Origin: an uncultured Alistipes sp.
GTDB taxonomy: Bacteria; Bacteroidota; Bacteroidia; Bacteroidales; Rikenellaceae
DNA length: 64,000 nt
Reading direction: 5' to 3'
Assembly: GCA_944321185.1 (NCBI GenBank)
Contig: CALUKH010000001.1
Span: forward strand, 118,896 to 182,895
Below, piece after piece: positions 17,539 through 25,827 of this stretch. The notes under the pieces are model-generated. The model was not told the DNA's origin and made no database searches. It saw only the letters and a list, made by a program, of their open reading frames with translations. The translations under genes were made by a program, and so were the position numbers. Positions within the stretch are counted from its first letter, which is position 1. Each line of letters begins with the position of its first letter.

Positions 17539-19056
17539 TTAGTTGTTGCTTTCATTGGGTTCGATCTCGGCGCCGGGCGATTCGAGTTCGTGGCGCGGGA
17601 TGGGCCATACGAAACGCGGGTCGTCGGCTTCGATCTTGAGCGAACTGCCTTCGGCGAGCGAGCAACTCTGGGGCGTACGTTCGAAGCCCATGTGCCAGCG
17701 CTTGAGGTCGTTCAGGCGGAAGCCCTCCATGTAGAGTTCGCGCACGCGCTCTTCGGAGATGGTTTCGAGCCAGTTGTTGGCGCTGACGGTGATGGCGCCG
17801 GCGCCGCCCGAGTAACGTTTCTGACGCAGGGTGGTCAGATCCTTGCTGGCGGCCGAGTAGTTGGGCGACGGAAGGCTGCAGTAGGCCTCGGCGCGGATCA
17901 GATACTGTTCTGCGAGACGGAACAGCTTCGGCATCGACACCATGTAGATGTTGGCGGCCGAGATGAACGACCGGTTGCCGAAGTACTTGATCAGCAGGGG
18001 CCACGTCAGACCGTTCGAGTATCCGGTGGTGTATTCGGCGAAATAGGCGTCGTAACGCAGGTCGGTGTCGTCATAGGCATCGAGCACCCACTGGGCCGGC
18101 ACGTAGTCGGGATACGTATAGGTGTAGTCGCGATTGGCATTGAGGAACACCTGGCCGAGGGCGCCGCCGTAGGAGGTGGTCGTGAAGCCGATCTTCCAGA
18201 TGATCTCGAAGCTCGAGTCGTAGTTCCACATGTAGGTCAGATAGGTATCCTCCGAGGAGTACTGCGTGTTGGCATCGGCCAGCTGGAACATGTCGTTGTC
18301 GATCACTTTCGAGGCGTAGTCGATGGCCGTCTGGTAGTCCTGCATGTAGAGGGCCACGCGGGCATGGAGGGCCTGGGCGGCAGCGGCCGTGGCGTAGATG
18401 GTGTTGTACTGGTCGTTGTCGTTGTCCAGGAGCTCTTCGGCCTGTTTCAGGTCGTTGAGGACGAATTCGTAGGAGGCCTTCAGCGAGGCGCGCTTCATGG
18501 CTTCGGGCTCCGAGTATTTCGAACGCAGCACCACGCCGAGTTCGTTTTCGGCCGTTGCCGGGTCGTAGGCCTTGCAGAAGCACTCGATGAGTTTCGAGTA
18601 GCAGAGGGCACGGATGGTGTAGACCTCGCCGGTGTAGGCATCGAGCATGTCGATGTTTTCGTAGTCGGTCTCCTGCTGTTTGACGGCGTCGACGCGCTCG
18701 AGGAAGAAGTTGCAGCGGCTGATGACGCCGTAGAGGGCTGCATAGACGGCTTCGACATCCTGATCGGTCGAGAGGATGTTCCAGAGCCAGGCGGAGCCGT
18801 AGACGTTCGTGAAGTTCTCGACGGCATAAGCCAGGTCGGCCTGGATGTCGGGCATGACGGTAAGCGTGCCGCTGAAGAGCGAGCTGCTCATCAGGCCGGT
18901 GTAGATGCCGGTCAGGAGCTGTTCGGCATCATCGAAGGTCTGCATGGCCTCGTCTTGGCGGATGGACGATTCGGGCAGCTTGTCCAGACACGACGTGGTG
19001 CCGGCTACCAGCAGAATCGCGGCGATGAGTGACTTGATATTTCGTAACATATTCAT
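17539..19056 (-). CDS. SusD/RagB-family substrate-binding lipoprotein
   Basis: A 505-residue outer-membrane lipoprotein (lipobox GTTSC, Cys23) that should form the lid over the SusC channel. The N-terminal CLDKLPESSIRQDEAMQTFDDAEQLLTGIY and the helical TPR-like core (RALCYSKLIECFCKAYDP) are diagnostic. The C-terminal ERVRELYMEGFRLNDLKRW is the typical SusD 'R-x-E-L-x-x-E-G-x-R-x-x-D-L-x-R-W' signature. Normal length. It starts 10 bases after susC ends. The ligand cannot be read from sequence; a protease as the only enzyme in the operon points toward a peptide or glycopeptide. Confidence 0.95.
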   Translation of the reverse strand: MNMLRNIKSLIAAILLVAGTTSCLDKLPESSIRQDEAMQTFDDAEQLLTGIYTGLMSSSLFSGTLTVMPDIQADLAYAVENFTNVYGSAWLWNILSTDQDVEAVYAALYGVISRCNFFLERVDAVKQQETDYENIDMLDAYTGEVYTIRALCYSKLIECFCKAYDPATAENELGVVLRSKYSEPEAMKRASLKASYEFVLNDLKQAEELLDNDNDQYNTIYATAAAAQALHARVALYMQDYQTAIDYASKVIDNDMFQLADANTQYSSEDTYLTYMWNYDSSFEIIWKIGFTTTSYGGALGQVFLNANRDYTYTYPDYVPAQWVLDAYDDTDLRYDAYFAEYTTGYSNGLTWPLLIKYFGNRSFISAANIYMVSMPKLFRLAEQYLIRAEAYCSLPSPNYSAASKDLTTLRQKRYSGGAGAITVSANNWLETISEERVRELYMEGFRLNDLKRWHMGFERTPQSCSLAEGSSLKIEADDPRFVWPIPRHELESPGAEIEPNESNN

Positions 19057-19066
19057 TGTCTATCGA

Positions 19067-22009
19067 TTAGAACGTGAGGTCGAGACCGAACGTAAATTGG
19101 CGCGACATGGGGTATTGGGCCTGATACATGTTTCCGACGCCTTCGGGGTCGAGACCCGTGAAGCCGGTGAAGGTCAGCAGGTTCTGGGCCTGTGCGTAGA
19201 TTCTCACACCGCTGATGAAGCGCGTCTTGCGCAGCAGGTTCTGCGGGAGCGAGTAGCTGAGCATGAGGTTCTTCAGACGCAGGAACGAAGCATCCTCCAG
19301 CAGGCGGTCGTCGAATTCGGTGTAGACGCCGTGACGCGGGATATCGGTGATGTCACCGGGTTTTTTCCAGCGGTTGAGGAGCTTGCGCGACTGGTTGTAG
19401 GCGCTGTAACGGCCGTTCGATTCGTCGAAGTAGCGGTCGTTGTTCATCACCCAACGGTCGGCCACCCACGAGAACTGGGCCGAGAGCGAGATTCCCTTCC
19501 ACGAGAGGTTCGTGCCGAAACCGCCGGCCCAGGGGGCGTACATGCTCTTGCCGACGAGCACCTTGTCTTCGTCGCGCATTTCGGTGGTGATTTCGCCGTC
19601 CTTGGTGTACCAGAGGGCGTCGCCGTTTGCGGGGTTGACGCCGGCGAAGCGGTTGACGTAGAATTCGCCGCAGTCGTGGCCGACGACGAGTTTCATCGAC
19701 GTGGAGGCCATTTCATACTCCTGCACGCCGTTGTAGAGTTCGACGATCTTGTTCTTGTTGTAGGAGAAGTTGGCGTTCAGCGTCCAGATGAAGTCCTTCG
19801 TGGAGACGACCGTACCCGAGAGGTTGAGTTCGACACCGCGGTTGACCATCACGCCGATGTTGTCCCAGTAGTATCCGTAGCCCTTGTCGGCATAGGACTG
19901 GGGCACCTGCATGAGCATGTCGGAGGTACGCTTGTTGTAGAGTTCGAGGTCGACGTTCAGACGGTTCCAGAATCCGACATGGAAGGCGAGGTTGGTGGTC
20001 CAGGTCTTCTCCCAGCCGAGATCCTCGTTACCGGGCTGACTGGGGGCCATGCCGGCATCGCCGTAGTAGTCCAGGCCGCCGCTCACCAGTGCAAGGTGCT
20101 CGTAGTTGGGGATCGAGGAGTTACCCGAGGTACCGGTGCTGAGTGAGATCTGGGCGTTGGTCAGCCAGCGGCGCGAGTTCTCCATGAAGGCTTCGTTGCG
20201 GAGGTTCCACATGAAGCCCACGCTCCAGAAACCGCCCCAGCGGCGTCCGGTACCGAAACGCGACGAAGCATCCGTTCGCAGCGAGAAGTCGGCGTAGTAA
20301 CGCTGGTCGTAGTTGTACTCGCCGCGGCCGAATACCGAGACATAGGCATAGTCGTCATCGGTCGTATCGCTCCACGACGTGACGCGCGTACCGGAGGTGA
20401 TGTTGACCAGTTTGTCGTTGTTCTGGCCTTCGGACAGAAGGGTAAATCCTTCGTAGTGGTAGTTGACACCCTCCTGACCGAGCAGGAAGTTGAACGCGTG
20501 CTTGTCTTTCTGGAACTGATAGTTGAGCGTGTTGGTGACCGAGAGGGTCAGTGCGTCGCTCGACAGGCGCTGAGCGCTTCCTTCGCCCAGGTTGGGGGCG
20601 TAGCTCGGGGTCGAGGTGCTTTCGCCGGCCAGGTGCGTCAGGTCGACGTTGAACTGCGACTTGAAGGTCAGTCCGTCGATGATGGTAGCCTCGGCGAAGA
20701 GGCTCGACACGAGCTTGTATTTCTTGTAGGATCGCTGGTTGTTCTTGATCCACTCCAGGGGGTTCTGGCCGTCACCCTTCCAGGTGCCGTCGTTGACCGA
20801 AGCGAGCGAACCGTCGGGGTTGTAGGGGTTCCAGTAGGGGAGCATGAAGCGGGCGGCCGAGATCGGGGAGACGAGGGAGTATTCGCCTTCGCCGGCCTGT
20901 TCGAAGGCCTGGTAGTTGAGCATGGTGTTCGTACCGATCTTGAGCCACTTGGCGGCGCGCTGTTCGATGTTGGCGCGGATCGAGTAGCGGTCGAAGTTCG
21001 ATCCCAGGGCGATACCCTCCTGGCTGTAGTAGCCGCCCGAGACGTAGTAATTGGTCTTCTCGTTGGCACCCGAGACGGAGAGCTCGTAGTTCTGGAGCAT
21101 GGCGGCGTTGTTGTAAACCTCGTCGATCCAGCTGACGTCGGTCTGGCTGAGGAGGTTGTAGTCCTTGCCGTCGGTCAGTCCGATCTCCTTTTCATACTGG
21201 ATGCGCTCCTCGGTGTTCATCAGATCCCAGTTTCCCTTGGCGATCTGCGAGAAACCGAGCTGCATGCGGTAGGAGATGGTGGGTTTTTCCTCCATGCGAC
21301 CGCGCTTGGTGGTGATGACAACGACGCCGTTCGAGGCACGCGAACCGTAGATCGAGGTCGAGGAGGCGTCCTTGAGGACGGAGATCGACTCAATGTCGGC
21401 GGGGTTGATGGCGTTGAAGTCGGAGCTCGAGATGGGAATACCGTCGAGGATGTAGAGGGGCGAGGTTCCCGAGTTAATCGAGTTCGTACCACGGATAGTG
21501 AGCGTGGCGGCGACGCTGGGTTCACCGGTGCTGGACATGACCGACAGACCGGGGACCTGACCCTGGAGGGCCTGATCGAAGGCGGCCGTGGGGGTCGATT
21601 CGACCTTTTCGGCCTTGACAGTCGAGACCGAACCGGTGATGGTTCCCTTCTTGCGGACACCGTAGGCGATGACCACTACGTCGTCCAGGGCCTGAGCTTC
21701 GGGCTCGAGCACGACGTTGTGGGTGACTTTGGCGGTTCCTTCGGGGACGGTGAACTCGGCGATCTTGAAGCCGATGTAATGATAGGAGAGAACCGTTCCG
21801 GGAGCTACGGCGATGGAGTAGGAGCCGTCCGCGAGCGTGCTGACGCCGCTGGTGCTACCGGAGAGTACGTGTACACCGACCAGAGGAGCTTGGTCCTCGG
21901 CCGAGGTCACGACACCGCTAACCGTGATGGTTCCCCCCCCCTGGGCCAGGGCGGGTAATGAACACAAAAGGAAAGCGAATTTCAGTAGTAGATTTGTTAA
22001 TTTTTGCAT
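19067..22009 (-). CDS. SusC/RagA-family TonB-linked outer-membrane protein
   Basis: A 980-residue TonB-dependent importer. A signal peptide (ends LPALAQ, residue 23) precedes a carboxypeptidase-D-like domain (about 28-110: ISGxV-type start GTITVSGVVTSAEDQAP, ending VVLEPEAQALDDVVVIAYG). A plug follows (LQGQVPGLSV, YILDGIPI, VLKDASSTSIYGSRASNGVVVITTKRG), then the 22-stranded barrel ending YPMSRQFTFGLDLTF. I set the start at 22009: upstream in-frame codons encode an AT-rich, non-family extension. A run of nine G bases covers codons 23-26, directly after the signal peptide. First gene of the operon; no sigma factor, anti-sigma factor or hybrid sensor is encoded nearby. Confidence 0.95.
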   Translation of the reverse strand: MQKLTNLLLKFAFLLCSLPALAQGGGTITVSGVVTSAEDQAPLVGVHVLSGSTSGVSTLADGSYSIAVAPGTVLSYHYIGFKIAEFTVPEGTAKVTHNVVLEPEAQALDDVVVIAYGVRKKGTITGSVSTVKAEKVESTPTAAFDQALQGQVPGLSVMSSTGEPSVAATLTIRGTNSINSGTSPLYILDGIPISSSDFNAINPADIESISVLKDASSTSIYGSRASNGVVVITTKRGRMEEKPTISYRMQLGFSQIAKGNWDLMNTEERIQYEKEIGLTDGKDYNLLSQTDVSWIDEVYNNAAMLQNYELSVSGANEKTNYYVSGGYYSQEGIALGSNFDRYSIRANIEQRAAKWLKIGTNTMLNYQAFEQAGEGEYSLVSPISAARFMLPYWNPYNPDGSLASVNDGTWKGDGQNPLEWIKNNQRSYKKYKLVSSLFAEATIIDGLTFKSQFNVDLTHLAGESTSTPSYAPNLGEGSAQRLSSDALTLSVTNTLNYQFQKDKHAFNFLLGQEGVNYHYEGFTLLSEGQNNDKLVNITSGTRVTSWSDTTDDDYAYVSVFGRGEYNYDQRYYADFSLRTDASSRFGTGRRWGGFWSVGFMWNLRNEAFMENSRRWLTNAQISLSTGTSGNSSIPNYEHLALVSGGLDYYGDAGMAPSQPGNEDLGWEKTWTTNLAFHVGFWNRLNVDLELYNKRTSDMLMQVPQSYADKGYGYYWDNIGVMVNRGVELNLSGTVVSTKDFIWTLNANFSYNKNKIVELYNGVQEYEMASTSMKLVVGHDCGEFYVNRFAGVNPANGDALWYTKDGEITTEMRDEDKVLVGKSMYAPWAGGFGTNLSWKGISLSAQFSWVADRWVMNNDRYFDESNGRYSAYNQSRKLLNRWKKPGDITDIPRHGVYTEFDDRLLEDASFLRLKNLMLSYSLPQNLLRKTRFISGVRIYAQAQNLLTFTGFTGLDPEGVGNMYQAQYPMSRQFTFGLDLTF

Positions 22010-22163
22010 AGTGAAATTACTTTCTGTCGCTGCAAAAAAAGGGATTAAATATGATTTACGCAAGAGTTGTTTTGGGCCGAAATGTAATCGAGTGGACGAA
22101 ATGGTATCTGCCAGGATGTTAGTGAAATTATTTAATATATTGAAATTCAGTGGTTTAATAAAA

Positions 22164-22178
22164 AGTAACAATCTGTAA
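22164..22178. promoter_or_regulatory. Palindromic operator candidate upstream of susC (proximal)
   Basis: GTAACA-ATC-TGTAAC is an imperfect palindrome, 155 bases before the susC start codon. Its core ACAATCTGT recurs in opposite orientation at 22459-22467. The size and symmetry suit a dimeric regulator. No regulator gene is in the window. Confidence 0.4.
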
Positions 22179-22455
22179 CATAAAAGACAAAAAAACATAA
22201 AAAAATTTTTTTCAAAACTCGAAAAAGAGACCAAAATAAGGGGTTTTGTTATAAAAAACGGAGGGTTGAAATGGATTTTGCTGCGATCGGATGAGGCATT
22301 TGCTGTTGGTCCCGTAATGTACTAAAAATGGCCTTATATACGCTTTTAACCGGGATTTTCGGATTGGTGACCAATTTTTGGGAACTTCGGGACTCGATGT
22401 TTTTTGTTCAAAAAAGAATGGCTTGTGTCGATCGTTTAACAGGAGTATAGGCAAA

Positions 22456-22470
22456 GTAACAGATTGTAAT
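22456..22470. promoter_or_regulatory. Palindromic operator candidate upstream of susC (distal)
   Basis: GTAACA-GAT-TGTAAT has the same half-site and spacing as the site at 22164. The two sites are an inverted pair about 290 bases apart. Confidence 0.35.
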
Positions 22471-22605
22471 CAAAAATGCTAAAATCGCTATCGATGCGAA
22501 ATTTTTTACAAGTTGTAAGGGGGCTTTCCGATCGTCCGATTCAGGAAACTATTTCGTTCATTTTCGTCCGGAGCAGCAGCTCGCTCCATTCCCGATAAAC
22601 GGAAC

Positions 22606-22633
22606 TTGCCCCAAGTGATTCCACTTGGGGCAA
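22606..22633. other. Perfect 12-bp hairpin, no T-run
   Basis: TTGCCCCAAGTG (22606-22617) and its exact complement (22622-22633) flank the loop ATTC. An outer CCGATA/TATCGG pair (22592-22597, 22635-22640) could extend it. It lies 128 bases past the stop codon of the minus-strand DUF4294 gene and may end or stabilise that transcript, but there is no U-tract. Confidence 0.55.
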
Positions 22634-22761
22634 ATATCGGCGTATCTTGTTTATTGATTGTGTTTTATGGGCCTTTCAGAGGCATCCTGTCCTTGGTGCA
22701 GGAGTTGTCCCATCCTGTCCAAACGGTCGAATTTGGGGCAAGGACACTCCTCGGCGGTCCG

Positions 22762-23337
22762 TCAGCGGATCAGACCGGCTTCGTAGTAGATGATGATCTG
22801 CTCGATCATTTTGTCCTCGCCCTCCTTGTCGTACTGCGATTTGAGGTCCTGGCCGAAGACTTTCGAGACGCCCTGCCAGAATCCCGCCACGAAGCCGCCG
22901 CGGAACTCCCGGAGCACCTCATAGGCTGTATATTCGGTTTCGCGGTCGATGAGTTTGAGCAGGACGCGGCCCTGGGTGCGGGTCATATGTTTCAGCACGG
23001 GGGTATACTCCTCCTTGATCTGATCGTAGACCTGTTTGATGTAGGCTTTCTGGGCCTTTTTGGTCGGCAGGCGGCAGAGTTCGGCCTCCATGTCGGCCAT
23101 CTTGGCGCGGGCGATTTTGGCGATGGGGTAGACCTTGCGCACGGCATCGACCAGCCGGCGGTAACGCCTCAGATCGACCGGGCGGCTGAAGACATAGACC
23201 GGAAGGATATGGACCAGCGGTGTCGAGTCGCCGTTCTGCACCTCCCACTCCTGATGCCAGAAGCCGCGGCCGCCTTGGGCCTGCACCCCGGAGAGGGTGC
23301 AGATGAGCGCCATCGTGAGCAGAATCCACCTTTTCAT
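22762..23337 (-). CDS. DUF4294 family secreted protein
   Basis: A 191-residue protein with a signal peptide (MKRWILLTMALICTLSGVQAQ). The body includes VYVFSRPVDLRRYRRLVDAVRKVYPIAK and REFRGGFVAGFWQGVSKVFGQDLKSQYD, typical of DUF4294, a Bacteroidota family of unknown function. I chose the ATG at 23337; the ATG at 23343 would add two residues, and longer frames extend into non-homologous sequence. Single gene, convergent with nothing, with a hairpin at 22606 as the nearest possible terminator. Confidence 0.82.
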   Translation of the reverse strand: MKRWILLTMALICTLSGVQAQGGRGFWHQEWEVQNGDSTPLVHILPVYVFSRPVDLRRYRRLVDAVRKVYPIAKIARAKMADMEAELCRLPTKKAQKAYIKQVYDQIKEEYTPVLKHMTRTQGRVLLKLIDRETEYTAYEVLREFRGGFVAGFWQGVSKVFGQDLKSQYDKEGEDKMIEQIIIYYEAGLIR

Positions 23338-23426
23338 GATCATCCCTGAGGTTTGGGTCCCTGGGCCGGGGGCGATTTTCGGGCAAAAACCGGGTTTCGG
23401 ATGCCGGTTTTGCGCACGACTTTTCG

Positions 23427-23434
23427 TATCTTTG
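23427..23434 (+). promoter_or_regulatory. -7 box upstream of the thioesterase gene
   Basis: An exact TATCTTTG lies 138 bases before the chosen ATG. The nearest upstream TTTG is 14 bases away, closer than usual, so only the -7 element is well supported. Confidence 0.45.
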
Positions 23435-23572
23435 CCGGCGTCGGACCTGCGCACAAATATAATATAACTTCGCGGGAGAAACAAATCCCGGGCGAAGGGT
23501 GTGTGGAGGATCCGGTGTTCCCGGTCCGTGGGATCGGGTTCGATGGTGAAATCATTTACAAAAGCACGGAGT

Positions 23573-23947
23573 ATGCTTGAGACAGGACTTTCAGCCCGCA
23601 GCGTCACGACGGTGACGGCGGAGAAGACGGCCGCCGCGATGGGATCGGGCGACCTTCCGGTATTTGCCACGCCGGCAATGGTGGCATTGATGGAGCATGC
23701 GGCAATGGAGGCCGTAGCGGCGTCGCTGCCCGAGGGTTCGACGACCGTCGGATCGGAGATGAATACGTCGCACCTCAAACCCTCGAAACTCGGGGCCGAG
23801 ATCACGGCTACGGCGGTGTTGACGGCCGTCGAGGGACGCCGGCTGACGTTCAACGTCGGAGCCCGCGACGACGAGGGGGTGATCGGCGAAGGAACCCACG
23901 TGCGGTATATCGTTGACCGCGAGCGCTTCATGGCCAAGCTGGGTTGA
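23573..23947 (+). CDS. FlK-like hotdog thioesterase
   Basis: A 124-residue single hotdog-fold protein related to fluoroacetyl-CoA thioesterase-type enzymes, which hydrolyse small acyl-CoA thioesters in the cytoplasm. Support comes from MGSGDLPVFATPAMVALMEHAAM in two consecutive parts (near residues 23-45), the TTVGSEMNTSHLKP segment and GEGTHVRYIV near the C-terminus. These are the family landmarks with the conserved Thr, Glu and His. MLETGL at 23573 matches the family start; in-frame ATGs at 23501 and 23543 would add an unrelated basic extension. Monocistronic, with a terminator at 24053. The natural substrate is unknown. Confidence 0.85.
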   Translation: MLETGLSARSVTTVTAEKTAAAMGSGDLPVFATPAMVALMEHAAMEAVAASLPEGSTTVGSEMNTSHLKPSKLGAEITATAVLTAVEGRRLTFNVGARDDEGVIGEGTHVRYIVDRERFMAKLG

Positions 23948-24052
23948 CGGATCGTCCCGCCGGCGGAGCGGATTGGCCGTCATCTCCCGGCGAGGCGGAC
24001 GACTGGCCGAGACCCGTTAGGCGGATGCCCGGGTGCTGTGCCGACCCGAAAA

Positions 24053-24092
24053 CGGGAGGCTTTTCCAACAAGGAAAAGTCTCCCGCTTTTTT
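24053..24092 (+). terminator. Bidirectional terminator between thioesterase and nhaD
   Basis: The arms at 24053-24066 and 24072-24085 form a long stem, followed by CTTTTTT on the plus strand and GTTTTC on the minus strand. It sits between two convergent genes and suits both. Confidence 0.85.
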
Positions 24093-24211
24093 ATGCCCGG
24101 CTCTGGATCGCACGACCGTTACCCGGATCCGGATTCCGACGATGGAATCCGGGTCGGCCGGCCACCAGCCGGTTCGGACTTCGGAACGGAGAATCCTGTC
24201 CGGAGGAGCTC

Positions 24212-25591
24212 TCAACCGCCGATTCCGACGAGGAGATGCTCGATCCAGATGACGCCGATTCCGGCCGCATATCCGACCAGCGCCAGCAGGGAGATCGTGC
24301 GGAGATACCATCCGAACGAGATCTTTTCGAGCCCCATGGCGACGACGCCGGCCGCCGATCCGATGATGAGCAGACTGCCTCCGACCCCGGCGCAGTAGGT
24401 CAGCAGATGCCAGAACAACCCGTCGCTGAGCAGCGTCCGGGTGAACTCCGGATCGGCCGACGCCGTTACCGAGGCGGCATCCGCCACGGGAAACATCCCC
24501 ATACAGGCGGCGACGAGCGGAACGTTGTCAACCACCGCCGAGAGCAGTCCGATGACGCCGGCAATGGGAAAGGCAGCATGGACATGACGGTTGAGCCAGT
24601 CGGCCATTTCGGTGAGGATACCGGCCGTCTGGAGGGCTCCGACGGCCATCAGGATCCCCAGAAAGAAGAGAATCGTCGGCATGTCGATGTGTTTGAGGAC
24701 CTTTGCTACGCGGGGTTGGATCGAGGCCTCGAGGTTGCGCAGCGCGCGTTTGCGGTAGCAGATGAGTTCGGAGAGGATCCACATCACCCCCAGCGAGATC
24801 ATCATGCCCATGTAGGGAGGCAGTCCGGTGAGGCTTTTGAACAGGGGAACGAACAGCAGGCTGCCGATCCCGACGAGGAGCATCAGACGCCGCAGACGCG
24901 GCCCGATATAGGGTGGACAAACCGATGCGGCCTCTTGCGGAGTGCCGTTTCCGCCCGTGTTGGATGGGGTGGTCGCGGGGGCGATGGAGGTCGGGAGGAG
25001 GCGTGCGGCGAGGAGTGTAGGCAGGGCGACCGCGACCAGACACGGCAGGAAGAGGTTTGTGACGAGTTTCAGTGCCGTGACCTGCCCCCGCATCCAGAGC
25101 ATGAGCGTCGTCACGTCGCCGATCGGAGACCAGGCGCCGCCGCTGTTGGCCGCGATGACGATCACCGCCGCAAAGATCCAGCGTTCGCGCTCGTCGGCGA
25201 TGAGCCGCCGGGTGAGCATCACCAGGATGATCGTGGTGGTCATGTTGTCGAGAGCGGCCGAGAGGAAGAAGGTGATGGCGGCCAGCAGGAAGAGCAGTTT
25301 GCGGTGATTGCGGGAGGTGATCAGATCGGTAATGACGCAGAATCCGCCGTACGAATCGATCAGATTGACGATGGTCATGGCCCCGATCAGGAAGACGAGG
25401 ATTTCGCACGTATCGCCCAGTTGTTCGACGAGTTCGTTCTGGATCGAGGGGTCGTTGCCCCACAGGCTGAAGATCGTCCAGACAGACCCGGCCATGACCA
25501 GAGCGACGGCCGACTTGTCGATGCGGGTTTTGTGTTCGAGTGCGATAAGGAGGTAGCCTGCCACGAAGAGCAGGAGCATGAATGCTGTCAT
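24212..25591 (-). CDS. nhaD: NhaD-type sodium/proton antiporter
   Basis: Inner-membrane Na+/H+ antiporter of the ArsB/NhaD superfamily, 459 residues with about twelve membrane spans. Diagnostic pieces are ALDNMTTTIILVML, IVIAANSGGAWSPIGDVTTLMLW and, in the second half, LSAVVDNVPLVAACMGM plus AGVGGSLLIIGSAAGVVAMG. These are the inverted-repeat discontinuous helices that carry the ion site. I start at 25591 (MTAFMLLLF); longer frames run into the tRNA region and cannot be coding. It supports sodium and pH homeostasis. Ends at the shared terminator near 24053. Confidence 0.92.
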   Translation of the reverse strand: MTAFMLLLFVAGYLLIALEHKTRIDKSAVALVMAGSVWTIFSLWGNDPSIQNELVEQLGDTCEILVFLIGAMTIVNLIDSYGGFCVITDLITSRNHRKLLFLLAAITFFLSAALDNMTTTIILVMLTRRLIADERERWIFAAVIVIAANSGGAWSPIGDVTTLMLWMRGQVTALKLVTNLFLPCLVAVALPTLLAARLLPTSIAPATTPSNTGGNGTPQEAASVCPPYIGPRLRRLMLLVGIGSLLFVPLFKSLTGLPPYMGMMISLGVMWILSELICYRKRALRNLEASIQPRVAKVLKHIDMPTILFFLGILMAVGALQTAGILTEMADWLNRHVHAAFPIAGVIGLLSAVVDNVPLVAACMGMFPVADAASVTASADPEFTRTLLSDGLFWHLLTYCAGVGGSLLIIGSAAGVVAMGLEKISFGWYLRTISLLALVGYAAGIGVIWIEHLLVGIGG

Positions 25592-25664
25592 GACGGTAGG
25601 AGCTGAGTGCGGTTGGGTGCGGAAACGACGAATCGAGCGATCGATTTTTTTTGCGGATACGGGA

Positions 25665-25694
25665 TTTGAAATTGTGAAATTTTCACTATCTTTG
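25665..25694 (+). promoter_or_regulatory. Promoter of tRNA-Gln
   Basis: TTTG (25665-25668), 18 bases, then TATCTTTG (25687-25694) is a full Bacteroidota promoter. The tRNA begins 21 bases later. Confidence 0.8.
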
Positions 25695-25715
25695 TCCCGC
25701 TTACGAGCACGAGAT

Positions 25716-25786
25716 TGAGCTGTGGTGTAATGGTAACACAGCAGATTTTGGTTCTGTCGTTCTGGGTTCGAATCCCGGCAGCTCAA
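25716..25786 (+). tRNA. tRNA-Gln (anticodon TTG)
   Basis: A 71-base cloverleaf. The acceptor arms TGAGCTG (25716-25722) and CAGCTCA (25779-25785) pair fully. The D-loop has TGGTAA, the anticodon loop TTTTGGT reads TTG (glutamine CAA/CAG by wobble), and the T-arm has GGTTCGAATCC. The 3' CCA is not encoded (ACCT follows), so a CCA-adding enzyme must finish it. It is a single-gene unit with its own promoter and terminator. Confidence 0.95.
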
Positions 25787-25790
25787 CCTG

Positions 25791-25827
25791 AAAAAGGTGG
25801 TCCCATTCGTGGAGACCACCTTTTTTC
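25791..25827 (+). terminator. Terminator of tRNA-Gln
   Basis: The arms AAAAAGGTGGTC (25791-25802) and GACCACCTTTTT (25814-25825) form a stem followed by T bases, 5 bases after the tRNA. Confidence 0.9.

Larger units (their letters stand above)
22010..22761. other. AT-rich gene-free region upstream of susC
   Basis: This 752-base stretch holds no convincing gene. Its left two thirds are far more AT-rich than the surroundings and contain two GTAACA/TGTAAC-type palindromes (22164-22178, 22456-22470). A perfect 12-bp hairpin lies at 22606-22633. No exact TAnnTTTG box reads toward susC; the nearest is a one-base-short TACTTTG on the minus strand near 22452-22458. The susC promoter is therefore not identified. 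The 80-residue minus-strand frame at 22212-22454 has no signal peptide or family resemblance. Confidence 0.6.

Noticed and set aside
22212..22454. 80-codon minus-strand frame in the AT-rich region before susC
   Set aside because: Composition follows the AT-rich DNA, there is no domain, and it overlaps putative regulatory sites.
22177..22458. Invertible promoter as a firm call
   Set aside because: Only 9-base inverted cores are shared, each site is a near-palindrome by itself, no TAnnTTTG box lies inside in either orientation, and no invertase gene is nearby. It is kept only as a possibility.
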